Positions 21,895-32,674 of a stretch of DNA of 64,000 nt are shown here, in pieces (position 1 is the first letter of the stretch; the number at the start of each line of letters is the position of its first letter). A program made the translations under genes and the position numbers. The DNA comes from Smallanthus sonchifolius. Its lineage: Eukaryota; Streptophyta; Magnoliopsida; Asterales; Asteraceae. The notes under the pieces are model-generated. The model was not told where the DNA came from, searched no databases, and saw nothing but the letters and a program-made list of their open reading frames with translations. The stretch covers positions 105,445,501-105,509,500 of the forward strand of contig CM042021.1 in the NCBI GenBank assembly GCA_023525975.1. Reading direction: 5' to 3'.

Positions 21895-24800
21895 TTAATC
21901 CTTGAATAATTGAGGATAACTTCTTCTCATTTCATCCTCACTTTCCCAAGTCATTTCGGATCCTTTTCTGTGCTTCCATTGCACTAACACTTGATTGATT
22001 TTCTTGTGACGTAACTGCTTTTGTTTTGTGTCTAGAATCTTGATAGGATCCTCCACATAAGTCAGCTTATCATCAATTTCTAACTCTTCTAAAGGAAAGT
22101 GTGCAGTTTCATCTGCCAAACATTTCCTTAAATAAGATACATGAAATATGTTGTGTATCTTATTCAATTCTCTAGGTAGATCTAACTAATAAGCTACTTT
22201 TCCAACTCTTTTGATGATTTTGAAAGGACCAATGAATCGTGGACTTAGCTTTCCACGTTTCTTGAATCGGATTAGACCTTTCCAAGGAAATACTTTCAAC
22301 AAGACGTAACCTCCTTCTGGGTATTCTATGGGTCTATGTCTCTTTTCCGCGCATGAGTTCTGTCTATCTTGTGCAGCTTTAAAACGTGCATTGATAAGTC
22401 AAGCTTTTCTAACATGGCTTGAACTATTTCTTTGGTGCCCAACTCTTTCTGACCATTTTCTCCCCAACATACGGGAGTCCTATATCTCCTTCAATATAGC
22501 ATCTCGTATGGTGGCATATCAATACTCGAATGGTAGCTATTATTGTATGAGAATTCTGCTAATGGCAGATGATTATCCCAACTTCCACCGAAATCGATTA
22601 TGCAAGCACATAGCATATCTTTGAGGGTTTGTATTGTCCTCTCACTTTGACCATCAGTTTGAGGGTGATATGTTGTGCTGATTAATAACCTAGTTCCCAT
22701 CTCTTCACGAAACGTTTTCCAAAAATGTGAAGTGAAACGATTATCTCGATCAGAGACTGGCACTCCATGTCTTGAAACAATCTCTTTGATGAATAAATCA
22801 GCTAACTTTTCTGAAGAGTATGTCTCACGTATTGCTAAGAAATGAGCACTCTTAGTTAACCAATCTACAACCACCCAAATGGTATCATAACCCCTAGCTG
22901 TCTTTGGTAGCTTGGTTATGAAGTCCATAGTGAGATGTTCCCACTTCCATTCTTAGATTTCTAAAGGTTGTAATCTCCCATACGGTTTCTAATGTTCTGC
23001 TTTAACTTGTAAACAAGTCAAGCATTTTGCTACATATTTCATGATATCAAACTTCATTTCGGGCCACCAATAATTTCTGTGCAGATCTTGGTACATTTTT
23101 GTAGTACCCGGATGAATAGAATATCATGATTTATGAGCTTCATCAAGAATCTTAAGTCTAAACTCACCTGATCGTGGCATCCACATGCGACCAAATTGAG
23201 TCTTGACTTTATATTCATTTTCTTCTAGAAATTTCTCCTGACCAGCCATTCTTTCTTTCTTGACAGTGTCATTTTTTAATGCTTCGTTTTGTGCGTCTCG
23301 AAGCTGGCTCATGAAATCAGGAGTTATTACTAACTTATATGCTTTCACCCGAATAGGGTGATGCTCTTCCTTGCGGCTTAGAGCATCGGCTACCACGTTG
23401 GCCTTTCCGGGATGATATAAGATCTCACAATCATAATCCTTGACTAGTTCTAAACATCGTCGTTGCCTCATGTTTAAATCTTTTTGGACAAAGAAATATT
23501 TAAAACTTTTGTGGTCTGTGTAAATCGTGCACTTTGTTCCGTACAAGTAATGCCTCTAGATCTTTAGTACGAACACTACCGCAGCTAATTCTAGATCATG
23601 GGTTGGATAGTTTGCTTCATGTGTTTTTAGTTGTTGAGAGGCATAGGCTATCACCTTTCCTCTTTGCATCATAACACATCCTAATCCAAGATTGGATGCA
23701 TCAGAATACACCACAAAGTCTTCTACTCCTTCTGGCAATGCTAGAACTAGAGCTTGTGTTAATCTTTCTTTTAATATCTGGAAGGCCTTCTCTTGTGCCG
23801 CATTCCATTTGTATTTCGAGTTCTTTTGAGTTAACTTAGTTAATGGGGTGGCTATCTTAGAAATGTCCTGGATAAACCTTCTATAATAGCCAGCTAATCC
23901 CAAGAAACTTCTAACTTCTGATGGATTCTTATGTGGAGACCATTTCATTACAGCCTCTACCTTTGCTAGGTCTACTGAGATACCTTCTGCGTTTACAACA
24001 TAACCTAGAAATTGAACTTCCCTTAACCAAAATGCACATTTTGAGAATTTGGCATGCAGTTTCTCCTTTCGTAAAGTACTAAGTACTTCACGAAGGTGTT
24101 GTGCATGTTATTATTCATTCTTTGAATAAATCAAGATGTCATCAATGAAGATAATAACGAATTTGTCTAACATTGGTCGGATACTCTGTTCATGAGGTCC
24201 ATGAAAACTGTCGGAGCATTCGTCACTCCAAACGGCATCACTACAAATTCATAGTTTCCATAACGAGTTCTAAATGTTGTCTTGGGTACATCTTCTTCTC
24301 GTACCTTCACCTGATGATAACCAAATCTTAAGTCAATTTTGGAAAACCAACTTGATCCTTGTAATTGATCAAATAGATCATCAATTCTAGGTAAGGGATA
24401 CCTATTCTTGATAGTCAGCTTATTCAATTCACGGTAGTCTATACACATCCTCATACTACCATCTTTCTTCTTAACGAATAGAATTGGTGCACCACAAGGG
24501 GATACACTTGGATGTATAAATCCCTTGTCTAACAACTCTTGTAGTTGTGACATTAATTCCTTCATTTCTGTTGGTGCTAACCGGTATGGGGCTTTAGCTA
24601 CCGGCTTAGCTTCATGAATCAATTCAATTTTAAATTCGATTTCTCTCTCAGGTGGAGCATCTGGAAGATCGTCTGGGAACTCTTTTACCACTGGAACTTG
24701 ATCCAGTTCTTTCCCTTTCATCTTTACATCAGCTACGTAGGCTAAGAAGGCTTGATTACCTTGTCTCATGTAGCTACTTATTTTGGCAATTGTACATATC

Positions 24801-25240
24801 GTGATCTGATTCCATCGTTCACCAATGACACTAACTTCCTTTCCTGTAGGCGTCATGAATCGTACAATCTTCTGATTGCATATAATCGTTGCAGCATGTG
24901 AAGACAACCAGTCCATTCCAATGATTACATCAAATTCTTGCATTGGCATTGGAATTAAGTCCACGAAATATTCTTCTCCTTTTATTAGTAGTCGGCAATC
25001 TCGGCATATTTCAGTCACTACGCAGTTTTGATCACTCGCGATTACGACTTCTAATGCCTTAGCCAACTTACTTCTATTAAAATAAATGACCGACTAGCTC
25101 ATGTATCAAATAAAACACAAGTAGGTAGGGAATTCAAGAGGAATGTACCTTATACTACGTCAGGAACATCTTTTGATTCCTCAGCAGTAATATGAAAAGC
25201 CCTACCTCTTGATTTCGGAGCCTCGATTCTTTTCACTTCA
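21895..25240 (-). pseudogene. pol of element B (PR-RT-RH-INT-chromodomain), decayed
   Basis: Protease region with LFDT followed by a stop where the active-site Gly should be (near 25105). RT with PRIDDLFDQL and FIDDILIYS. RNase H with YSDAS, DLEL, TDHKS and VADALSR intact. Integrase with HPGTTKMY, MDFITKL, SDRDNRF and QSERTIQ; three residues normally between the V of VPVS and SDRD are missing. Chromodomain 22167-21895 with WKHRKGSEMTWE. Stops interrupt it at several points, for example a Trp codon in RNase H, an Arg before YSIHPG and a Gly after the MLY motif. Open blocks: 25066-24167, 23948-23556, 23546-23124, 22928-22491, 22167-21895. Confidence 0.92.
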
Positions 25241-25269
25241 TTTTCTACTACTCTTGACCCTTCTCCGGT

Positions 25270-26356
25270 CTTCTCCGTCTGATATTTTAACTCAGGACAT
25301 TCTCTACTGAAGTGTCCTGGCTAATAACAGTTGTAGCACAACTGGTTGCCTACACTGCAATGCCGTGTGTCCTGTCTTTCCACACTTGTGACAAGTTGTT
25401 ACCTTGAATCGGCACTCTCTAGGGTGCCTTTTTCCACAAGTCTTACAACTTTGAATACTTTTCCTTGGGGAGGAACCGCCTCCCGGTTTATTAAATTTGA
25501 ACCTCTTCAGAGGCATATGAGAAGGATAACTTTCTCATTTCCTTTTCTCGTCTCTTTTAGCTTGTCTCTTGAGCTCAGTCTCGCGTTCACGAGCCCAATC
25601 AATCATCTCCTCTAAGTTTGCGCACTTGGATGGATGGATAAACTCTCTAATCTTCGTTTTTAAAATGAGATGGTGTCTCGTCATCCACATCTCCGGGGTT
25701 GTTAACAAAGCTGGACAGAACCTAGCCTTGTCGAAGAAGATCCCCGTGATCTCATCCACTATCTCTGTTGTCTGACGGAGTTGAAGAAACTCCTCGGTGA
25801 TTCTTTCAATTGCCGCTCGAGGGCAATAATGTTTCAAGAAAAGATCCTTGAACTCTTCCCACCTCATTTCTTTGATTCTCTCTCTACATTTTTATCTCTG
25901 TACTACTCCCCACCAATCATCAGCTCGTTCTTTTAGCTGATCGGTGACGAAGGTGACTTCATCTTCTTTTTCACAGTGGCATGTATCGAATGCCCTTTCT
26001 ATTGAGGCGATCCATCTCTGACTTTCTAAGGGATTAACCGCTCCCTTAAATTCTAAAGGTTTACAGGTCATGAAATCCTTATACGTACAACGGGTTGACT
26101 TCGTATCAACTTTTGGATTTCTTCCTTCTCCATTATAGGTGATCTCCTTATAGTTTTCAAACCAGCTCTCTAACGAGCTTTGTAGGTCTGCTTGTAAGAT
26201 CGGGAAATTTGCATCAAACGCTTTTCCTACTTCTAATGCGATTTGTCTCCGGATATTCCCTGGGACTTGTTCAACCTCGTTCTCATCATGAAGTGGAGAT
26301 TCCGCCCTCATGTGGCTTCCCTCATCAGGTATTTCGTCGTTCTAATGTTCAGCCAT
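25270..26356 (-). pseudogene. gag of element B, decayed
   Basis: Probable start ATG at 26356, followed almost at once by a stop at 26344-26342; an inner ATG at 26311 opens the next block. The CTYKDFMTCKP segment aligns with the first codons of exon 2 in A, but here the frame is continuous, so this family has no intron at that point. The gag core (ADDWW) is followed by a stop, then a second block (25867-25535) with the FLKHYCPRAA motif, then a CCHC knuckle CHKCGKTGHTALQC (about 25420-25379). It would bind RNA in the particle if intact. Confidence 0.88.
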
Positions 26357-26825
26357 TTGCTAAAACATGGCATTGCTTTAATCTCTTGTTTGTTTACTAT
26401 AGGCCTTGTATTATTCTAACCCTATTAAAATATTCTAGGGTTTCACATAAGGCCCCATATATGTATTTTACACATATGCACATTCATTCATGCATTTTAA
26501 TCAGGCATAATCACATTCCCGGCTTACTATCTGCTAAAATAAGTTAACATATGATGTTTGGGATATCATGATGGTTCCATACAGTAGCTCCTATACTGGC
26601 CAGGCATATGGAAATGTATGTTACTTATCTTGATATTCCCAACTATCATCTGGAGCTTATCTCATACAAATTTCTGCCCACGTATACTCACATATTTATG
26701 TTTTAAGCACTGGAATTTAAATATACCTGCTTCCTCGGACAGCCTCGGTTTGAATCCCTATTTATATCATGAGCACTTATGGTTTGAGTTTAAGCATCCT
26801 CTTTTGATACTTAAATCCCTCAATC

Positions 26826-26840
26826 CGTGTTCTGATACCA
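26826..26840 (-). other. Primer binding site of element B
   Basis: Minus-strand TGGTATCAGAACACGG lies next to the 5' LTR; TGGTATCAGA matches the initiator methionine tRNA complement. Confidence 0.8.
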
Positions 26841-27849
26841 ACCTGATACACCCTACTTATTTCTTCTTTTGTTAGAGTATTTTATTATGGAAAACGATCC
26901 CAGTTTATCAAAATTTGCCATTAAATGGCTAAGGTATATTTTTCATTTATAATTATTGTTTTACAAAAGATGATATGGTTACATCATATTATATAGAGAT
27001 CTTTCAACTCCGATCGTTCCGTCCTTAGTAAGCTTCATTCCGTGTGCCTCTTTCCTGCAGTGTTTGAAAAACGTTTTTGAATTAGCTTTCGCTAAGTAAG
27101 TACACTGCATTTTTTCATTTCATTATGAACCCTTTAGGTTCTTATTATTGTTCACGTGTTCTCGGGCTCTCAGTGCCCCCGTGACCATCTTCGGACGTAC
27201 CTCCGATCACGGTATTTGTATATTTTATGGGTGTGCTAACCCCCTCGCAACCATCTTAGGTCGTACCTCTAGTCCAAGGATTGGCAACGTTCTTATACTC
27301 GTCAGTATAGACCCCTCGCATTCGTCACGAAGACTCATTCATTCCTTAGCCCCGTAGGCATGGAATCTTTTTCTCCTTCAGCCCCGTAGGCCTGGAGTTC
27401 TCTTTAGTTATATTTTCTTTATTTATTGAGATCCACCTTACTGACAGGGTATCTCATTTCATTTGGGACCTTGAGTATCTTAGACTCACAGCCTCCCAAA
27501 TGTATAAAGCATTTGATTCATTTCACGTATATGCTTGATTTATTTTCCAACCAGTACTCACCTTAAAACTTCGTAACGGTTTCTCCACGCTGCATTAAAA
27601 GGGCTTATATATAGGAAGTACCAGCGGCGTATCCACCACCCTTTTAACGCTTCGTGAGTATTTCGTTATTCCATTTTAGGGTATAGACTCGTTCCATCAT
27701 ACTTATTCATGTTTGCACGCATCATCATGCATTCATGTATTCATCATGCATTTCACGTATTCATATTTATCACTTATTCATATTCGTCACATATTGTAAA
27801 CTGGGGTGATTTTCCTTCCAGAGCAGTACCTCCAACAGAGATGTTCCCA

Positions 27850-27894
27850 GGAAAGAGTGACGGGTCTATGAGAGATTTATACACCACTCTTTCC
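27850..27894 (-). promoter_or_regulatory. Conserved leader stem-loop, 5' LTR of B
   Basis: Same 10-bp stem as at 20904-20948, about 510-560 nt downstream of the TATA box, so inside the transcribed leader. Confidence 0.65.
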
Positions 27895-28423
27895 TTAGAC
27901 AGAACATTCCGTTTGACAGATAACTACATATCGGTTGGATGTTCTCCCATACGTTCACTATATTTCATTATTATCTATTAGTATATACCCCTAAACATTC
28001 ATAATGGTTTCACCACGAAGTACCAAGAGGTTTATATATAGGAAGTACCAGCGGCGTATCTACCACCCTTTGGATACGTCATGACTACTCCATTATTCCC
28101 GTTTAGTGTTTAGACTAATCCGTCATTACCCGGTACCATCATTATAATTATAGCATACATAACATTTAATCACATAATTCACATAATAGTGCCTAGGGTA
28201 CGGGTCCATTGTACTTACTTTATCCTCGAGTAGTTCCTAAGTTCGTTCCTCACTTAAACGCTTTTCCTAACTCGAACCGTACTCTCAACGTACCGCACTC
28301 GTACTTAAATGCACCGCGCCGGGTCCCTTACTCCTTCACAAATCTGTGTGTATGAATGTGGTTTGTGTTTTTGTTGTGAAGAACTGAATGGCTAATGCCA
28401 TCTATTTATAGGAAAAATCCTGG

Positions 28424-28730
28424 GTCCGTGACGGACCGTTACCAACGGTGACGGTCCGTCACCGTTTGTTCCTTAACCGCCAAGTCCTTTGCCACTATGT
28501 AATAGACCATTACCCTTTCGTGACAGTCCGTCATGATCCGTAACGGACCGTTACCCTTCATGACGGTACGTCATAGGGTTTACACGCATCATTTCACTAA
28601 GTTGAGTCACAGGACACGTGTCACTCTCTGGTTAAACCCTTGCTCAATCCGTAACGAACCGTTAGCATTCTGTGGCGATCCGTCATGTCTCGTAACGAAC
28701 CGTTACCGTCCATGACGGTTCATTATACCT
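28424..28730 (-). repeat. Palindrome array upstream of the TATA box, 5' LTR of B
   Basis: Alternating GTAACGGACCGTTAC and TGACGGTCCGTCA motifs, several decayed. The array ends 13 nt before the TATA box in minus sense. Confidence 0.85.
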
Positions 28731-28813
28731 TGAAACTTCAAATTTTCATTTTTAACCTTGAGCTTTGTTTGACTTGTTTCTTAAGCTGTAAAATTTTGGG
28801 ATGTTACAGTCAT

Positions 28814-29525
28814 CCTGTACCTCTTTGCTTGTGAAGGACAAGTGAAGGTCATCATTGAATATAGCTCGAATGATATTATCACTAGGGTAAACCCCGGTCC
28901 TCTCAAGCTGGTCAATAAAGCATAACATACTTAAAGCATCCTCGGGTTCCATCTTGGCGTACCAAGAAATGAAATCCCTCACTTTGTCATAACGACTAAG
29001 TAGACGCTTTTCCCATTTATAGTCATCAAATACGTCATCAATAGTAAAATCTATGACCATGTGATCTTCTATGGGAATGCATGCTTTCTCGAGGTCTGCC
29101 ACTTTCTTCCTCATGATCATAGCACGTCTCGGATTCTACAAAGAAACATCTCTAATGTGTGTCATTAAAGAGTGAGAAGGATCCTTGTTGTAATCTTGAT
29201 GGTATCTTTCCTTCAAGTTACAGATCATGTCATAAGCAGTCAAGCACTGGAGTGATTCTCTAATCCTAGGGCTAACAGATGCAAGCACTAGGTTTGATAT
29301 AGCATTGGTATCATACTTAAGTTTGTTCCAAGCATTTAGAACAAACTCGCTAGCACCCTCGGGTGGTTGCTTAGGTAAGGGGAACTTAAGAACATGTAAT
29401 TTCTTGTTTTATCTAAGAACGTTCTTTAGATTGTAGTACCATGTCAAGAAATGTGTTCCATATAGTTTAACGTTAAGGATGTTGTTAAGACGCTCTAGAA
29501 TAACCACATCAGCAGATTGAGACAT
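28814..29525 (-). pseudogene. gag of element H (Copia gag-polypeptide type), decayed and split
   Basis: ATG at 29525 opens a frame with the Copia gag hallmark LYGTHFLTWYYNLKNVL, then TAYDMICNLKERYHQ. Two in-frame stops (29409-29411 and 29136-29138) sit where glutamine codons are likely. The block 29120-28814 is open and ends at the B insertion; the frame resumes at 19892 on the far side of B. The family binds RNA and forms the particle; this copy cannot. Confidence 0.72.
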
Positions 29526-29529
29526 CTAC

Positions 29530-30839
29530 AAAATTCAAATAAAATTTAGTATTTTCATGCTTAAAATTCCTAATTAAATTAATGACCCAAGGATAAAAAT
29601 ATATATAATTAGGAATTAGATCCCGGTTCACCATGTCAAAGTGAATGGCTGAGCACTCTCCACTGGCATAGATAGGTAGGTAGGTATGAAAATACGAATT
29701 GTGTCGACTACACAATTCTCGGTTTTAGGGGCATGACGAGCAAGGTCAAGCTTAGGATACTATTCCCTCAACTACGCCCACTTAAAAGACTTAAGTGATA
29801 TTTGTCCTTCAATTGTAACTGTAGACGCGGCCTAAGTGACTCAGGAATCGCGGTTCTAGCTTCAACTAAAACCGTAGGGCAGGATGCAAAGTAATTCACT
29901 AACACTGGGGGTTCGGATAGATTAGTTGAATCGTTACAATTTAAGGTGACGTAGAAATATCAATTTTAATTGGGATTTGCTTTAATGTTAAATTACCGGT
30001 TAAGGGTCAAAAATATTTTGGAAGGCGAGGAGCATGAGCCAAGTCGTGTAATTTTAAGTAAACCAATTTTACTATATGTAAGTTCGTGAAACAATTTCAA
30101 CACTCGACACGGTCCAATTTTAAATACCTTATTTTAAACTAAATTGGTTGTTAGTCGCGAACTTAATTTTAAACTAATTAACATTTAATTAATTTAAATA
30201 TGTTTTTAAATAGAACAATTAAATTTAAAAACTCGTTTTAATTTTAAATTAAAAACCCTTTTATTTAATTACCTTTCAGAGAAGTTTTTAAATCTTTTAA
30301 TATTCTCGTCGTTTTACAAGATCGTGTTAAACGTTTTATAAAATACTTGTAGTTTAAATTATTATCCTAAATAATTTTAGCAACCACAAATCATATAAAA
30401 CAACCATCGAGCCACTAGTAAGGTTGTTTGGTTTCGTTCGAGCCATCGAACGAAAACCAAATCGGTCTAAGGGAAAACAAATAATAAATAAACTTGTCGT
30501 CTCCCACTTAGTCCAAGATCTCAATCTTCAAATCTTGTCTTTGTCAATCTCCGGTCTTCGAGTCTTCATCTTGTTCGGTTTGCAACATTTACACTTTTAC
30601 AATAAAATAAATAAATAAAAGAAACCTAACTATTACATCGGATTCCAAATAACCCAAAAATAAATACAAAGAATATAAAACCAAAACATGACAAAACACT
30701 AACTTGGGTCACTAGTGCTCGATGTACCAAAAACCAATCACAACGATAAAGGTTCGATCTTTTGTTAAACAAAAGTGTTAACAAATAAAACGGAGATCGA
30801 AAACAAAAATAATAATTATGTCTAAACGCGCGTAAAGTT
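29530..30839 (-). other. Leader region of element H
   Basis: AT-rich 1.3 kb between PBS and gag on the minus strand. No frame with a recognisable domain. Confidence 0.5.
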
Positions 30840-30852
30840 GGCTCTGATACCA
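30840..30852 (-). other. Primer binding site of element H
   Basis: Minus-strand TGGTATCAGAGCC, matching the initiator methionine tRNA complement, one base from the 5' LTR. Confidence 0.85.
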
Positions 30853-30853
30853 C

Positions 30854-31566
30854 TGTTGGAAATTGTGCACCGGTTTTAACATTTAAAACGGAACTTAATA
30901 AAATCAGATTTACAATGGTGGAAGTGTAAACAATAGCACACGATAATAAAGTTCAGAACTTTTTCCGACAGTGATCCGATTACACAGCGTTTAGACAATA
31001 ATAAATATAAAACAACACAACCATAGGGTGTTAAGATTTATACCTTTGACGAATAACCGGGTTGTAACACTCAGGTACAAAGAATGTCATGCTAGATGAT
31101 ACACGAACTCGTCACACGAAGAACACTGCAAACGAGAACCCGGTTCTCTCCTGCTTTTCAGCTTGGCTCGTGGAAGAATACGGCAGCGGCTAAGGCGGCT
31201 CCGGTCGGCTGCGCAACTGGGGCAGCGGCGGTGGGACTCGGTGTCGAGTGGCGGCTGTCCACGGTGGCAGCAGGGGGGCCGGTTGGTGGCGTCAGACTAA
31301 ACCCGAAAAGGGGGGGTCGGCTCTCGGTTGGCGCAAGAAGGGAGGAGGAGACCAAAACTTGATTAGGGTTTTGACTTAAGCATTTTATATAATAAACTAA
31401 TTTACAAGTCAACCCTCGAGTAATTAACGTTTAACTACTAACTGATTAACACTTAATAAATTTTAGTCCTCATAATTTATGATTACACTAATTATAAACA
31501 ATACTTGCATAAACCGAACATGATTCATATTTAATCATTAAATATAAAAAGAATCCTTAAATATAT

Positions 31567-31603
<37 letters not shown>

Positions 31604-31847
31604 CAATATATATAAAACCTCATTCCGTCTATCGTTAGATTTAATGATTCTAAATAATTAAAGATAACGTAACTAGTAAATAAATATTCCTCTAAATATT
31701 TAATCCACCGAATTGAATATACGTTTCGTGAAATAACGTTTAACAATTAAACGTTATGAAATGTTATTTGCCCAAAGTGTAACTCTTCTGATAGTACCTT
31801 AATAGCAACGTTGATATTAACGATGATCGGACATCTAATATCCAACA
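30854..31847 (-). repeat. 5' LTR of element H
   Basis: TGTTGGAAATTG ... ATATCCAACA on +, 994 bp, edges fixed by the PBS on one side and element G on the other. It includes a GC-rich island (31181-31350) and an (AT)n tract (31567-31600). The island recurs in the solo LTR at 10736-10872 but not in the 3' LTR of H. Confidence 0.85.
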
Positions 31848-32202
31848 CGAACCTTGGTAACAGATATTTATTCTTGACAGTAAGTTTATTCAACTCTCGG
31901 TAGTCTATGCACATACGCATACTACCATCCTTCTTCTTCACGAACAGTACCGGAGCACCCCAAGACGAGATACTCGGTCTGATAAAACTTCTGTCTTACA
32001 ATTCTTGTAGTTGTGACATTAGTTCCTTCATTTCTGATAGAGCTAATCGATAAGGTGCCTTAGCTATAGGCTTAGCACCATGCACTAAGTCGATTCGAAA
32101 CTCCACTTCTCTTTCTAGAGGTACTCCTGGTAATTCTTCTAGAAATATACCAGGAAAGTCACACACTACTCGCACGTCTTTTAATTCCTTAGATTTTGGC
32201 AA
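31848..32202 (-). pseudogene. Upstream pol fragment of element G (PR-RT linker and RT start)
   Basis: Minus strand: the VCDFPGIF and EVEFRIDL linker, a stop, then WGAPVLFVKKKDGSMRM and CIDYRELNKLT up to LLPR, where H begins. Continues at 16461. Confidence 0.88.
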
Positions 32203-32674
32203 TCATTGCAGAAGGCTTTGGGAACTCGGTTGGATATGAGTAACGCGTATCACCCACAAATGGATTGTCAGAGTGAAAGGACTATCCAGACATTAGAAGA
32301 CATGCTTAAAGCTTGTGTGTTAAACTTTGGTAACAAATGGGACACTCATCTACCACTAGCTAAGTTTTCATACAAAAATAGCTACCACACTAGCATCAAA
32401 ACGGCACCGTTCGAGGCACTTTATGGTTGAAAGTGTCGATCACCACTATGCTGGACCGAAGTTGGTGATAGAAAACTCAGTGGCACATAAATCATTCATG
32501 AAACAACCGAGAAGATTGTACAGATTCAAAATCGATTGAAGGCCGCACGTGATCGATTTATATGTGAACGAGAGGATCATATGAAGCACAAATACCCCAA
32601 CTGTTCGAGACAACACCAGTTACGGATGACACAAGTTGAATTTCGGGACGAAATTCCTTTTAGCATGGGGAGAA
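32191..32674 (+). pseudogene. Element F: integrase tail of a + strand chromovirus
   Basis: Starts abruptly within the integrase (WQSLQKALGTRLDM), includes QSERTIQTLEDM and a stop after EALYG, then jumps at about 32560 from AARDR straight to the end of the chromodomain (EREDHMKHKYP). An internal deletion therefore removed the integrase C-terminus and most of the chromodomain. A covarying hairpin (32638-32656) and purine tract follow. Confidence 0.85.
32638..32674 (+). promoter_or_regulatory. PPT and covarying hairpin of element F
   Basis: Arms GAATTTCG (32638-32645) and CGAAATTC (32649-32656), loop GGA, then ATGGGGAGAA; 18 nt from stem to LTR. Confidence 0.82.

Larger units (their letters stand above)
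19898..28808 (-). mobile_element. Element B: minus-strand chromovirus nested in the gag of H
   Basis: Perfect 5-bp target duplication GTCAT (19893-19897 and 28809-28813). LTRs are 1957 and 1965 bp, PBS at 26826-26840, then gag, protease, RT, RNase H, integrase, chromodomain and PPT. Many stops and some frameshifts make it defective. LTR divergence over the first 250 bp is about 5% by eye. Confidence 0.95.
26844..28808 (-). repeat. 5' LTR of element B
   Basis: TGATACACCC ... GGGATGTTACA on +, 1965 bp. TATA box CTATAAATAGA (minus) at 28401-28411. An intact copy of the leader stem-loop and palindrome array is present. Confidence 0.94.
16462..31847 (-). mobile_element. Element H: Copia-like LTR element nested in G
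   Basis: Flanked by CGATC (16457-16461) and CGAAC (31848-31852), a target-site duplication with one change; removing H and one copy restores the RT reading of G. A PBS on the minus strand (30840-30852) follows the 5' LTR. The gag fits the Copia gag-polypeptide family. The internal region without nested B is about 4.4 kb and lacks intact pol. The LTRs agree only over about 280 bp at their minus-strand 3' ends. Confidence 0.82.
12161..32202 (-). mobile_element. Element G: old minus-strand chromovirus, interrupted and truncated
   Basis: Consists of a 3' LTR (12161-13942), pol from chromodomain back to RT (13980-16461) and, after the nested element H, an upstream RT piece (31848-32202). The RT motif PRIDDLFD is split exactly at the H insertion with a 5-bp target duplication. 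The 5' half (gag, protease, 5' LTR) is missing: at about 32195 the sequence switches to the tail of element F in the opposite orientation. Confidence 0.88.

Noticed and set aside
30840..30852. TGGTATCAGAGCC and similar motifs as parts of tRNA genes
   Set aside because: Only the 3'-end complement is present, always next to an LTR, so these are primer binding sites. No cloverleaf was found.
17500..30853. Element H as a TR-GAG element (LTRs plus gag only)
   Set aside because: The last 50 nt before the 3' LTR resemble the Copia pol C-terminus, so pol was probably once present and lost.
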